Shown: positions 48,577-55,442 of the stretch, piece by piece
Layout: each line of letters begins with the position of its first letter
Numbering within the stretch: position 1 is the first letter of the stretch
IMG/VR virus record: IMGVR_UViG_3300009183_008372
Coordinates: 1 to 55,442 of that record
Source of the DNA: a virus
Strand: one strand, 5' to 3'
DNA: 55,442 nucleotides
Translations under genes and position numbers: made by a program
The notes under the pieces: model-generated
What the model was told of the DNA's origin: nothing
Seen by the model: the letters and a program-made list of their open reading frames with translations, nothing else
Database searches by the model: none

Positions 48577-49872
48577 ATGCATAAGATAAATCCCGATGAA
48601 TGGTTGGAAATATCCAACAAATTAGAACAGCATCATGCAATCTTTTATAAATTGTGGGCTGTTGGCAAGCCAATTTTTAAAGATGAGATTGAAACGGCAG
48701 CTATTGAATTTGATCGTAATGGAAATTATATACAATTTTCTTTCAATCCTATCTTCTGGTCTAACCTTTCATTAGATTCAAAGCTATTCGTAATATGTCA
48801 TGAAATGTTACATGTAATACTAAATCATGGAAAAAGATCAAAAAATCTCACCATACAAAAAAAAGTAACAGCAAACATATGTCTTGATATTGTCGTAAAT
48901 CATAGCTTGATAAATAATTTTGGATTTGAAAAAAATAATATAGAAGCAGGAATTCGCAATGCTATAAATTTAAATTCAGAAAATAATGAAAAAAACATTT
49001 TGTGTTGGGTTGATAATATATTTCCAGATGAGAAATATCCAGAAGATGAATGTTTTGAATTTTATTTCAATAAATATAATGAAAAATATGGCGATGGTCA
49101 TTCAAATCAAGCAAGCAATCCAAATCAAGGTTGTCTAGATGATCATTCGCAATTGTCTGAAGAAGATTACGACAAATTTGTTGGAAAAATAATATCAAGT
49201 CTAAGTAAAGACGAAATAGAAGCTATAGCTAATTTTGCCAAAAAAAATCAAGACATAAGTCCTGCTGGATCTGGTATTGGTTGGTGGCACTCTTTAGGTG
49301 CTTTATCGAAACAAATAAAAAAGAAATGGGAAACCATTATAAGATCTTGGGAAATTAAACAATCAAAAGATTGTTATGGTTCTGCAGAGCAATGGCTTAG
49401 AAAATCTAGAAGATATGTAAACATTGATGATAATTTATTTTTACCATGCGAAATAGAAACATATCAAAGAATTACAGAAGAAGACAAAATTAATGTTTTT
49501 TTCTTTATGGACACATCTGGAAGTTGTTTTGGATTAAAGGATAGGTTTTTTAAGTGTGCCTCTAGTTTAGACTCGCAAAAATTCAAAGTACGACTTTTTT
49601 GTTTTGATACAAAAGTTCAAGAAACATCATTGAAATCAAATAAAATATATGGTGGCGGAGGAACTTCATTCAGTGTAATTAAAAACTACATTAAAAAAGA
49701 AATAGAAAATAATATGTCCAAGCATCCTTATGTGTTTGTTTTAACAGATGGATTTGGAGATACTATAAAAGTAGATAAACCAGAAAAATGGCATTGGTTT
49801 TTAACTGCCGATGGAACAAAGCTGTGGATAGATAAAAATTGTAATATTTATAATTTGAAAGATTATGAATGA
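48577..49872 (+). CDS. VWA-like metallopeptidase partner (DUF2201-type)
   Basis: A 431-residue protein. The N-terminal domain has the zinc peptidase motif H75-E-M-L-H79 followed by VILNHGKR and NICLDIVVNH, typical of the DUF2201 putative metallopeptidase. The C-terminal domain carries the MIDAS motif D312-T-S-G-S of a von Willebrand A-like fold and a YGGGGTSF loop, then FVLTDGFGD. Together with the MoxR ATPase upstream this is the standard MoxR-VWA couple. In phages it is of unknown role; it might remodel or cleave a host complex. Confidence 0.85.
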   Translation: MHKINPDEWLEISNKLEQHHAIFYKLWAVGKPIFKDEIETAAIEFDRNGNYIQFSFNPIFWSNLSLDSKLFVICHEMLHVILNHGKRSKNLTIQKKVTANICLDIVVNHSLINNFGFEKNNIEAGIRNAINLNSENNEKNILCWVDNIFPDEKYPEDECFEFYFNKYNEKYGDGHSNQASNPNQGCLDDHSQLSEEDYDKFVGKIISSLSKDEIEAIANFAKKNQDISPAGSGIGWWHSLGALSKQIKKKWETIIRSWEIKQSKDCYGSAEQWLRKSRRYVNIDDNLFLPCEIETYQRITEEDKINVFFFMDTSGSCFGLKDRFFKCASSLDSQKFKVRLFCFDTKVQETSLKSNKIYGGGGTSFSVIKNYIKKEIENNMSKHPYVFVLTDGFGDTIKVDKPEKWHWFLTADGTKLWIDKNCNIYNLKDYE

Positions 49873-50060
49873 TTTTTTTTATTTGAAAAATATTCACAAG
49901 TATGTCTTCTGCTTGGAACAAGTGGTAAAAATTCTTTTTGATCAGCCTTTTTGTTGAATGCATTGCTACATCTCAAGCCAAGACCAAGACCAATACCCCA
50001 AAATAAATGCTTGCAATTGAAGCAAACTTCTTCTTCTGGTTTTGGATCTTCTTTGTTCAT
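49863..50060 (-). CDS. Small cysteine-rich protein
   Basis: A 65-residue protein with CFNCKH (13-18) followed by LGLGLRCSNAF and a later PSRRHTCEYF, giving four cysteines that could form a zinc knuckle. The pattern CxxCKH...GLRCS...PSRRHTCxxF recurs in small proteins of other large phages from memory. It overlaps the STAS gene by 4 bp and converges with the VWA gene over 10 bp. Function unknown. Confidence 0.55.
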   Translation of the reverse strand: MNKEDPKPEEEVCFNCKHLFWGIGLGLGLRCSNAFNKKADQKEFLPLVPSRRHTCEYFSNKKNHS

Positions 50061-50377
50061 ACTTCTATTTTAAAAAACTTATCTAATCGTGTTATTACAA
50101 AAACCTCATGAATGTTTTCGCTCATATTTTTAAGAATCAAAATTATTTCTTTCTCTTTTAATTTCTTATTCATTGTGATCATTTTGCCAAGTGCTGCACT
50201 TGATAAATAATCAACACCAGTGAAATCTAAGATTACCTTGCTCTTTTCTGGCGTTGCTTCTACTACCTCTAATAATTCTGATCCTAATTCTGATATTGAA
50301 GCTTCATCAAACATTCTTCCATTTGTAAATTTTACCAAAGTAAAAGTTTCTTCCGTGAAAACAGATAAAAATTTCAT
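50057..50377 (-). CDS. STAS-domain anti-sigma factor antagonist
   Basis: A 106-residue STAS protein of the SpoIIAA/RsbV type. Strand VILDFTGVDYLSSAALGK (48-65) carries the conserved Asp and the phospho-acceptor Ser (Ser59 or Ser60), then KLKEKEIILILKNMSENIHEVF split by the loop, and VITRLDKFFKI at the end. Such proteins release a sigma factor by binding its anti-sigma kinase. The ITRLDKxFxI ending is common in planctomycete STAS proteins. Start overlaps the nuclease stop (TAATG), so the two are coupled. Confidence 0.8.
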   Translation of the reverse strand: MKFLSVFTEETFTLVKFTNGRMFDEASISELGSELLEVVEATPEKSKVILDFTGVDYLSSAALGKMITMNKKLKEKEIILILKNMSENIHEVFVITRLDKFFKIEV

Positions 50378-50934
50378 TATCCTCCAAGATTTATAAAGAA
50401 TTCATTTTCAATCTTCAAAAGATCATTAAGCAAAATTCCAGTCCACTCTCTATATTTAAGCATGTACTTGAATTCTCTTCCTTTTAATTCTTCCGTCTTC
50501 AAAAAAACAAGCCAAGATTTTCTTGTTCTTTTCCAACAAAGCATAGGTTTTCTTTCACATCTAACAGAATCCGCAACAACCTGATCCAAGAAATGATCTA
50601 ATTCTGTTGATCCATGTTCAAAAATTCCATTCAAATCAATGCCGTCATAACCACCCTTTGATTCTAAGCAAAATATAAAATTAGCAGGAACAATTAGATC
50701 GCCAGAAAAAACATCTCTAGCATGTTTAGGAAGATGACTGACTTGACCCCATCTATTTCCAGATCCAACCGATCTGGAAAAATCTTGACAATTAAATCTG
50801 GTGTTTAATATTTTAGTTAGTTCTCTTTCGACTCTTCCACCTTTTTGTTTGCCATTTACTTTTTTTTTCTTTTTTTCTTTATTTTTCAATATGTCATCAA
50901 CAACAAAATCCTCATCATCATAATTATTTTCCAT
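50377..50934 (-). CDS. PD-(D/E)XK nuclease, Holliday-junction resolvase-like
   Basis: A 185-residue protein with a Lys/Glu-rich N-terminus and then KGGRVERELTKILN (Glu36/Glu38), DVFSGDLIVP (Asp79) and FCLESKGGY (Glu91-x-Lys93), the D...ExK pattern of PD-(D/E)XK nucleases such as Hjc-like resolvases; SRSVGSGNRW fits the substrate loop. It could resolve recombination intermediates or branched phage DNA before packaging. Upstream GATase gene ends 7 bp before its start; downstream STAS gene is coupled. Confidence 0.65.
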   Translation of the reverse strand: MENNYDDEDFVVDDILKNKEKKKKKVNGKQKGGRVERELTKILNTRFNCQDFSRSVGSGNRWGQVSHLPKHARDVFSGDLIVPANFIFCLESKGGYDGIDLNGIFEHGSTELDHFLDQVVADSVRCERKPMLCWKRTRKSWLVFLKTEELKGREFKYMLKYREWTGILLNDLLKIENEFFINLGG

Positions 50935-50941
50935 GTAACCT

Positions 50942-52081
50942 CTAGTCGAAAATATTTTCTATATCTAAAAATGATTTTTTCTGTTCATCTAACAAAGATA
51001 AAATTTGTTCCACATCACTAACAGAAATAGAATTGTTCCTAAGTAATACTTGGGAATTTGCATAAATGTTTCTGCATGTCTCTTGTATCTTCTCGATTTT
51101 TTTTTCCATTTCATCAAGGAGCTTATCGGCATCGTCATCAGTTGCAGGAACATAAACATAATCTTCCCCTGTAGATAATGGAGTTATTATATTTACTTCT
51201 ATGTCATCTTTTGCAAGAGATAATGCATTTCCGCTATAAGACCATTCTTTACATTCAGATGAAGTTACATAATATTTGTTAGGATATGTAATATTTTGTT
51301 TTTCAGAATCTAATGAAAAATGCCAAATCTCATGATCTATAACTTCAATTATTTTTGAATTGATTATTGATTTATCACCCAAAGCATTGGCTGCACTCTT
51401 CCAAATTAAAGGGTCTGAAAAGAAAAATATTTGACCAAGATTATTTCTCGCATCAGCAATCCATAATGGTCTATGTTCATTTCTAAATAACCATAAATTT
51501 CTACCATTATTATTTTTCCACTCTCCAATAGCAACTGCCATATGACCTTGAGTTACATAAGAAAATATGTCTTTAATTCCAGCCATTCTTTCTCGTTCTG
51601 GTAAGATTCCGACATATTCATTTAAGAAATTTTCAGAATATTGGTGTTTAGCTTGTTCGAATATTCTCAAAAGAATTTCAGAATCACATTGAGAATGAAC
51701 ATTATATTTCTTTTTCAAAGAATCATATTCATCAATTCTGCCGTTGTGAATTAATGCTATATTGCTTTTTTCGCTTAAAAATGGATGATTATTTTTATTT
51801 ACCAGCGGATTTCCAGATCCACGACTAGCTCCACGGGCATGAACTAAAGCTAAATTCACTTCGACATTTTTGTTAGATTTCCAAATATCAGAATTTATAA
51901 ATTCGCTAGATCTTCCCGGTTGTTTATGAGTATAAACACTTCCATCATCTCCACTTTCTGCCAACCAATATCCAGAAGCGTCTATGCCACGAGAATCTAG
52001 CCTTTCGAATAATTCAGATAAAAGTTCAAATGATAATGTGTTGTTTTTAGATTTCCCTATAAAACCAGCTATTCCGCACAT
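50942..52081 (-). CDS. Class II glutamine amidotransferase
   Basis: A 379-residue protein starting MCGIAGFIG, so Cys2 is the Ntn-type glutaminase nucleophile after Met removal. It has LDSRGIDASG, LVHARGASRG (Arg-loop for glutamine) and ALIHNGRIDEYDSLKKKY, matching GlmS/AsnB/PurF-type GATase domains. No synthetase or isomerase domain follows; residues about 280-379 are helical. The released ammonia presumably feeds a partner; candidates are the amidoligase at 16192..17112 or an unseen enzyme. Start after TAGGAG. Confidence 0.8.
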   Translation of the reverse strand: MCGIAGFIGKSKNNTLSFELLSELFERLDSRGIDASGYWLAESGDDGSVYTHKQPGRSSEFINSDIWKSNKNVEVNLALVHARGASRGSGNPLVNKNNHPFLSEKSNIALIHNGRIDEYDSLKKKYNVHSQCDSEILLRIFEQAKHQYSENFLNEYVGILPERERMAGIKDIFSYVTQGHMAVAIGEWKNNNGRNLWLFRNEHRPLWIADARNNLGQIFFFSDPLIWKSAANALGDKSIINSKIIEVIDHEIWHFSLDSEKQNITYPNKYYVTSSECKEWSYSGNALSLAKDDIEVNIITPLSTGEDYVYVPATDDDADKLLDEMEKKIEKIQETCRNIYANSQVLLRNNSISVSDVEQILSLLDEQKKSFLDIENIFD

Positions 52082-52090
52082 GGAATTCTC

Positions 52091-52615
52091 CTATATGTTT
52101 TTCAAATCCCCTGTGCTTCCTCCCAATGTAGGAACTTCTTGCTGTGGTGGTCCGCCGGGGCTTGTTGGTTGAATGACACTTTGATCAGATGGAGGAACAA
52201 CCGCTTTTGCGGATTTTTTAATTTTATCGGAAGTTCCCTTATCATCTTTTGTTTTTTGTATATCTGCTGATGCAATATCATTGATTGGTGAACCCAATTT
52301 ATTGACAATATTTTTTATTGCCATATTTGATTTTGATAACGCATCTTCGAGCGAAATGTCATTTGTTCCATCTATAGACTTCAATAGCATCACACCAATA
52401 TTTGAAAGCTTCTCTAAATGTTCTTTGTGTTCTTTAACATCCATGCTTCTTATAATTTTGCGAATTTGACCAACAATATTTTGAGTTGCAACAATGGTGG
52501 CTTTGCCCTTTTTTTGAGCTATATCACCTAGATTTTGCAAAGCATTGTAAATATCGCCAATCCTATTTGCTAAATCTCTTGTATCTTCATTTATAAGGAA
52601 CTGTTTAAAATTCAT
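52091..52615 (-). CDS. Putative head-interior protein
   Basis: A 174-residue protein beginning MNFKQFLINEDT, the closest match here to the T4 capsid-targeting sequence: Met, Lys/Asn, aromatic, Gln/Glu, Phe, then I-N-E fits the (L/I)-x-E prohead protease site. The middle is helical, and the C-terminus (about 130-174) is Pro/Gly/Gln-rich and disordered. Its start overlaps by 4 bp the stop of CTP synthase. No other motif; packaging with DNA is inferred from the N-terminus. Confidence 0.5.
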   Translation of the reverse strand: MNFKQFLINEDTRDLANRIGDIYNALQNLGDIAQKKGKATIVATQNIVGQIRKIIRSMDVKEHKEHLEKLSNIGVMLLKSIDGTNDISLEDALSKSNMAIKNIVNKLGSPINDIASADIQKTKDDKGTSDKIKKSAKAVVPPSDQSVIQPTSPGGPPQQEVPTLGGSTGDLKNI

Positions 52616-54252
52616 ACTTTATTTATGGTTTCAGCTTCAAGTTTTTTGTTTTTAAGTGAAAAAGCAATCAATCCTACGAACAAAGGTGCTGCAGCTGTTA
52701 ATTTGCTTTTAAATTCTGGATGGGCTTGCGTTCCTACAAAATAAGGATGAATATCCCTATTTAATTCCATAATTTCCACAAGATTAGTTTGAGGGTTTCT
52801 GCCACTTACAATAAAACCTTTAGTTTCAAGCTGAGAAACATATTCTTCACTAACTTCGTAGCGATGTCTGTGTCTTTCTTGAATGGTTTTTTGACCATAT
52901 AAGTCATAAACAATTGAATCTTTTTTCAATTCGCAATCATATGATCCAAGCCTCATGCTTGCAGCTTTTTTGACAATAGACTCTTGTCCTTGAACAAACT
53001 TAACAACAGGATGTTTTGTTTCTTTGTCAAATTCCATACTATTTGCATCATCTAATTTGCAAACATTTCTGGCGTATTCGATGACCGCACACTGCAATCC
53101 TAAGCATATTCCTAAAAATGGAATTTTCTTTTCACGAACATATTGAATGGCTTTTATTTTACCCTCAATACCACGATTGTCAAAACCGCCGGGAATAATA
53201 ATGCCATCCAACTCATCGAAAATTTTATGCAACCCTCTATTATCTTTATATTTTTCTAATTCTTCACTTTTATACCACTTGATTAGAACTTTAGCATCAT
53301 TAACAATTCCAGCATGTAGTAACGCTTCTTTTAAAGAAATGTATGCTTCATCACAATTATCATACTTTCCAAAAATTCCAATAGTCACAGGCTGAAGATT
53401 GTTGTTGGTGTATTTTTCAACCACATCTCGATACTTGTGTATTCTGCAAGAACTTCTATTTAAATGTAACAAATCAACAAACAAATCATCTACATGACGA
53501 TCATAAAACGAAAGAGGAACTTGATAAATTGATTCAAAGTCAGGAGCATCAAAAACACATTCTCTGGTTACATTAGAAAGCTGAGAAACTTTTTTCATGA
53601 TCTTTTCTGGCACGGAGCTTTCTGTTCTGCAAAAAAGAACATCTGGCTGAAGTCCGTGTCTTTGCAATTCTTTTACAGCATTTTGCAAAGGCTTAGTCTT
53701 GAACTCCTTGATTGTTTTAACCCAAAGAATTGGAGCAACCATAACAATCAAAACATTAGCACGATGAATTTGTTTGAATAATCGAATAGATTCAAAAAAC
53801 GCAAAGCTTTCCGAATCTCCAACTGTGCCACCAACTTCTGCAATAACAATATCGTGACTTTTACCCAAATCGACTAATCTTTTTTCAATTTTATCAGTTA
53901 GATGAGGGTTAACTTGAATAGTTTCGCCAAGATATTTGCCATGCTCTTGTTCTTCAATTAATTCTTTTTGAAGAATGCCATGTGTGCAAATATTGTTTTT
54001 ACTAACTGTTATTCCAGCAATTCTTTCGTAATGTCCAAGATCTAAATCTGTTTCAGTTCCGTCATCACAAAGAAAACATTCACCATGTTCTCCGGGTCCA
54101 AGAATTCCAGCGTTGATATTGTAATATGGGTCAAATTTAACTAGCGTAATATTATGACCACGAAGTCTTAGTAGAAGACCTATACTAGCAGCTGCGACAC
54201 CTTTGCCTGTTCCAGAGATAACGCCACCAACTACAAAAATGTATTTAGCCAT
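52612..54252 (-). CDS. pyrG: CTP synthase
   Basis: A 546-residue full-length CTP synthase. N-terminal synthetase domain: VVGGVISGTGKGVAAASIG (P-loop-like, residues 7-25), KFDPYYNINAGILGPGEHGE (split over the loop), DLGHYERI, EVGGTVGDSES. C-terminal class I glutaminase: GICLGLQ with nucleophile Cys383 and AHPEFKS carrying the catalytic His/Glu. It converts UTP and glutamine to CTP. Unusual details: KFDPYYNINAG where bacteria often have K.DPY.N.D.G. Probably supplies dCTP precursors with the reductase nearby. Confidence 0.95.
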   Translation of the reverse strand: MAKYIFVVGGVISGTGKGVAAASIGLLLRLRGHNITLVKFDPYYNINAGILGPGEHGECFLCDDGTETDLDLGHYERIAGITVSKNNICTHGILQKELIEEQEHGKYLGETIQVNPHLTDKIEKRLVDLGKSHDIVIAEVGGTVGDSESFAFFESIRLFKQIHRANVLIVMVAPILWVKTIKEFKTKPLQNAVKELQRHGLQPDVLFCRTESSVPEKIMKKVSQLSNVTRECVFDAPDFESIYQVPLSFYDRHVDDLFVDLLHLNRSSCRIHKYRDVVEKYTNNNLQPVTIGIFGKYDNCDEAYISLKEALLHAGIVNDAKVLIKWYKSEELEKYKDNRGLHKIFDELDGIIIPGGFDNRGIEGKIKAIQYVREKKIPFLGICLGLQCAVIEYARNVCKLDDANSMEFDKETKHPVVKFVQGQESIVKKAASMRLGSYDCELKKDSIVYDLYGQKTIQERHRHRYEVSEEYVSQLETKGFIVSGRNPQTNLVEIMELNRDIHPYFVGTQAHPEFKSKLTAAAPLFVGLIAFSLKNKKLEAETINKV

Positions 54253-54333
54253 TCTAAAGCCTCATTAATTCTATTATTTTCTATTAGAGTAAGCTTAAAA
54301 AAAATGTCAAATTAAATGATAAGTTACATCAGA

Positions 54334-54367
54334 ACAAGCAAAATTTTCCATAAGCTTGGTGTTATCT
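54334..54367. repeat. Displaced copy of the reductase C-terminal codons
   Basis: 34 bp that match 54695-54728, inside the reductase gene, at 32 of 34 positions. On the minus strand the copy encodes DNTKLMENFAC, against DNTKLMENVAC in the gene, then diverges and hits a stop. It lies outside any apparent functional frame, overlapping the end of 54362..54655. It looks like a duplication or recombination scar. Confidence 0.85.
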
Positions 54368-54655
54368 ATAATCAATTTTTTCGTAAGCTCTAACCGAATC
54401 GATCATTTCCTCTAAGTTCAAATCCTTTATTTTTTTGAATTCGGAGCAATGTTCTTTTATGTTGAAGTTTTTGCCATCGAAATCAATCCACTTGTATTTA
54501 TCGCAATAATAAATAGCAGCTTCAAGTCTCATGGCAGAAAACCATGACTCATATCTTGTTTTTGAGAGTTTCTTTTTTAATTCTTTGATTTTCCATTTAT
54601 CAAATTTTTTTTGTTCATCTTGTACTTTTTTACGCACAACAATTACCTCATTCAA
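54362..54655 (-). CDS. Unknown 97-residue protein between reductase and its tail remnant
   Basis: A Lys-rich helical protein (VQDEQKKFDKWKIKELKKK, then YESWFSAMRLEAAIYYCDKYKW) with no motif I can name; no HNH, GIY-YIG or LAGLIDADG signature. It starts 13 bp after the reductase stop (minus-strand order) and its 3' end overlaps a 34-bp copy of the reductase tail codons. That placement suggests it was inserted next to the reductase C-terminus by recombination, like a small mobile gene. Confidence 0.5.
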   Translation of the reverse strand: MNEVIVVRKKVQDEQKKFDKWKIKELKKKLSKTRYESWFSAMRLEAAIYYCDKYKWIDFDGKNFNIKEHCSEFKKIKDLNLEEMIDSVRAYEKIDYR

Positions 54656-54667
54656 TAAGAAACGCCT

Positions 54668-55442
54668 TTAGAAAATACTACAAGCTCCGCCAGCACAAGC
54701 AACATTTTCCATAAGCTTAGTGTTATCTTCTTCTTCGTACATGGCAGTATAATCTACATCTTTATAAACTCTACTCAAATCTTCCCATAACTTATTGTTA
54801 TTTATGTCTTTTAAAAGATAAGTAAGTTCTTTGACATTATTCTGTAAGTGTCTTTCGGCAAATTGTTTTGCTCTTCTAACCCAATCTTTTTGTAAGTTGC
54901 AATGAACCCATTCTGATTGTAATTTTTGCATTATTTCATCATTTAATTTTTCTGGAACCTTTGGCTCTTGAACTTCGAAAACACCTAAGGCAGCATCACA
55001 AGCTCTCCACAAATTGTTGTGAAATGCATGAAGTCCATCAACAATTAATCCAGAAGCATAGATGCAGCTTTTTCCGTATTTACCGACTATTTCGTCAACT
55101 GTAAGAACTTTAGTGAATGGTGCTTGTGGATAATCCAAATCTCCAGTAGAACCAAGCAAAGATATACCAGCGAAACTTTCACGATTTTCATAAATAAATT
55201 CTTCTACATCTTCCCATTCACTTTCCTTGACATTAATTGTATTACTTACATTATGAGACATCCAAGGATGCACACATTTATCTAATCTTTTACCAGCTTC
55301 GACCCAATTTTCTTGAACCAATTTAACGGTTTCTAGAAGTTGAACAGCAGAAATATTGTCTTTTGTTATTACATGTTCTGGCATTTCAATTAAAAAACTA
55401 ATTACTTCATCAGTACCATTTGCATTCCATACTGAATTTTCA
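54668..55442 (-). CDS. C-terminus of B12-dependent ribonucleoside-triphosphate reductase (partial)
   Basis: The gene runs off the right edge: an open frame continues upstream of the Met at 55384 to the end of the window (reading ...ENSVWNANGTDEVISFLIE), so 258 residues are visible of an expected 700 or more. SLLGSTGDLDYPQAPF near residue 95-110 and the C-terminal ACAGGACSIF, with the redox pair Cys-x4-Cys, match monomeric adenosylcobalamin-dependent (class II) reductases of the Lactobacillus leichmannii type. It reduces NTPs to dNTPs for phage DNA synthesis. Confidence 0.8.
   Translation of the reverse strand, partial: ENSVWNANGTDEVISFLIEMPEHVITKDNISAVQLLETVKLVQENWVEAGKRLDKCVHPWMSHNVSNTINVKESEWEDVEEFIYENRESFAGISLLGSTGDLDYPQAPFTKVLTVDEIVGKYGKSCIYASGLIVDGLHAFHNNLWRACDAALGVFEVQEPKVPEKLNDEIMQKLQSEWVHCNLQKDWVRRAKQFAERHLQNNVKELTYLLKDINNNKLWEDLSRVYKDVDYTAMYEEEDNTKLMENVACAGGACSIF

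Noticed and set aside
54362-54655. Homing endonuclease next to the reductase
   Set aside because: The position fits, but there is no HNH, GIY-YIG, LAGLIDADG or PD-(D/E)XK signature.

Overview
The window is about 55 kb of AT-rich DNA, dense with genes that switch strand often and have very short intergenic gaps. It belongs to a tailed phage with a contractile tail that is a distant relative of T4, probably a large or 'jumbo' genome from an uncultured lineage. The support is a set of proteins I recognise by sequence: a gp13-like neck protein (28260..29132, minus), a gp14-like neck protein (34517..35059), a gp15-like tail completion/sheath stabiliser (36526..37518), the tail sheath (37743..40100), two tail-tube paralogues (40123..40704 and 40782..41294), a gp26-like baseplate protein (45496..46533) and a gp55-like late sigma factor (41634..42170, minus). 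No terminase, portal, capsid, DNA polymerase or tRNA is visible here.

Layout. 1-5.3 kb: virion/fibre-type proteins, a SWIM zinc-finger protein and an exported trypsin-like protease. 5.4-7.5 kb: a rightward run of small unknown proteins. 7.5-11.9 kb: two glycosyltransferases, a GP88-like cysteine protein and a sugar epimerase. 12-19.4 kb: a subtilisin-like protease, an McsA-like zinc protein, a virion protein, an amidoligase (phiEco32-type COOH.NH2 ligase) overlapping an alpha/beta hydrolase, a PrimPol-like domain and an HldD-like epimerase. 19.4-24.4 kb: an acidic Asp/Glu/His repeat protein, a LolA-like exported protein, two CGCK small proteins, a TPR-glycosyltransferase and another glycosyltransferase. 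24.6-27.7 kb: a C39-like cysteine peptidase, a GNAT acetyltransferase and an RmlA-like nucleotidyltransferase. 28-41 kb: the neck and tail module. 41-47.5 kb: late sigma factor, more glycosyltransferases and the baseplate gene with a probable -1 frameshift extension. 47.5-55.4 kb: a MoxR ATPase with a VWA/metallopeptidase partner, a STAS anti-sigma antagonist, a PD-(D/E)XK nuclease, a class II glutamine amidotransferase, CTP synthase and the C-terminus of a B12-dependent ribonucleotide reductase.

How the genes fit together. The morphogenesis genes build the neck and tail; the gp55-like factor probably drives late genes from T4-like -10 octamers, some of which I can point to. CTP synthase and ribonucleotide reductase supply nucleotides. 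At least six glycosyltransferase or sugar-nucleotide genes suggest glycosylation of the virion, DNA or host surface. About ten otherwise unrelated proteins begin with a short aromatic/acidic N-terminal peptide like the T4 capsid-targeting sequence, suggesting a set of proteins packaged in the head and trimmed by a prohead protease. The STAS and LolA-like genes resemble planctomycete proteins, a weak hint about the host. All function calls come from reading motifs by eye; no database search was run.
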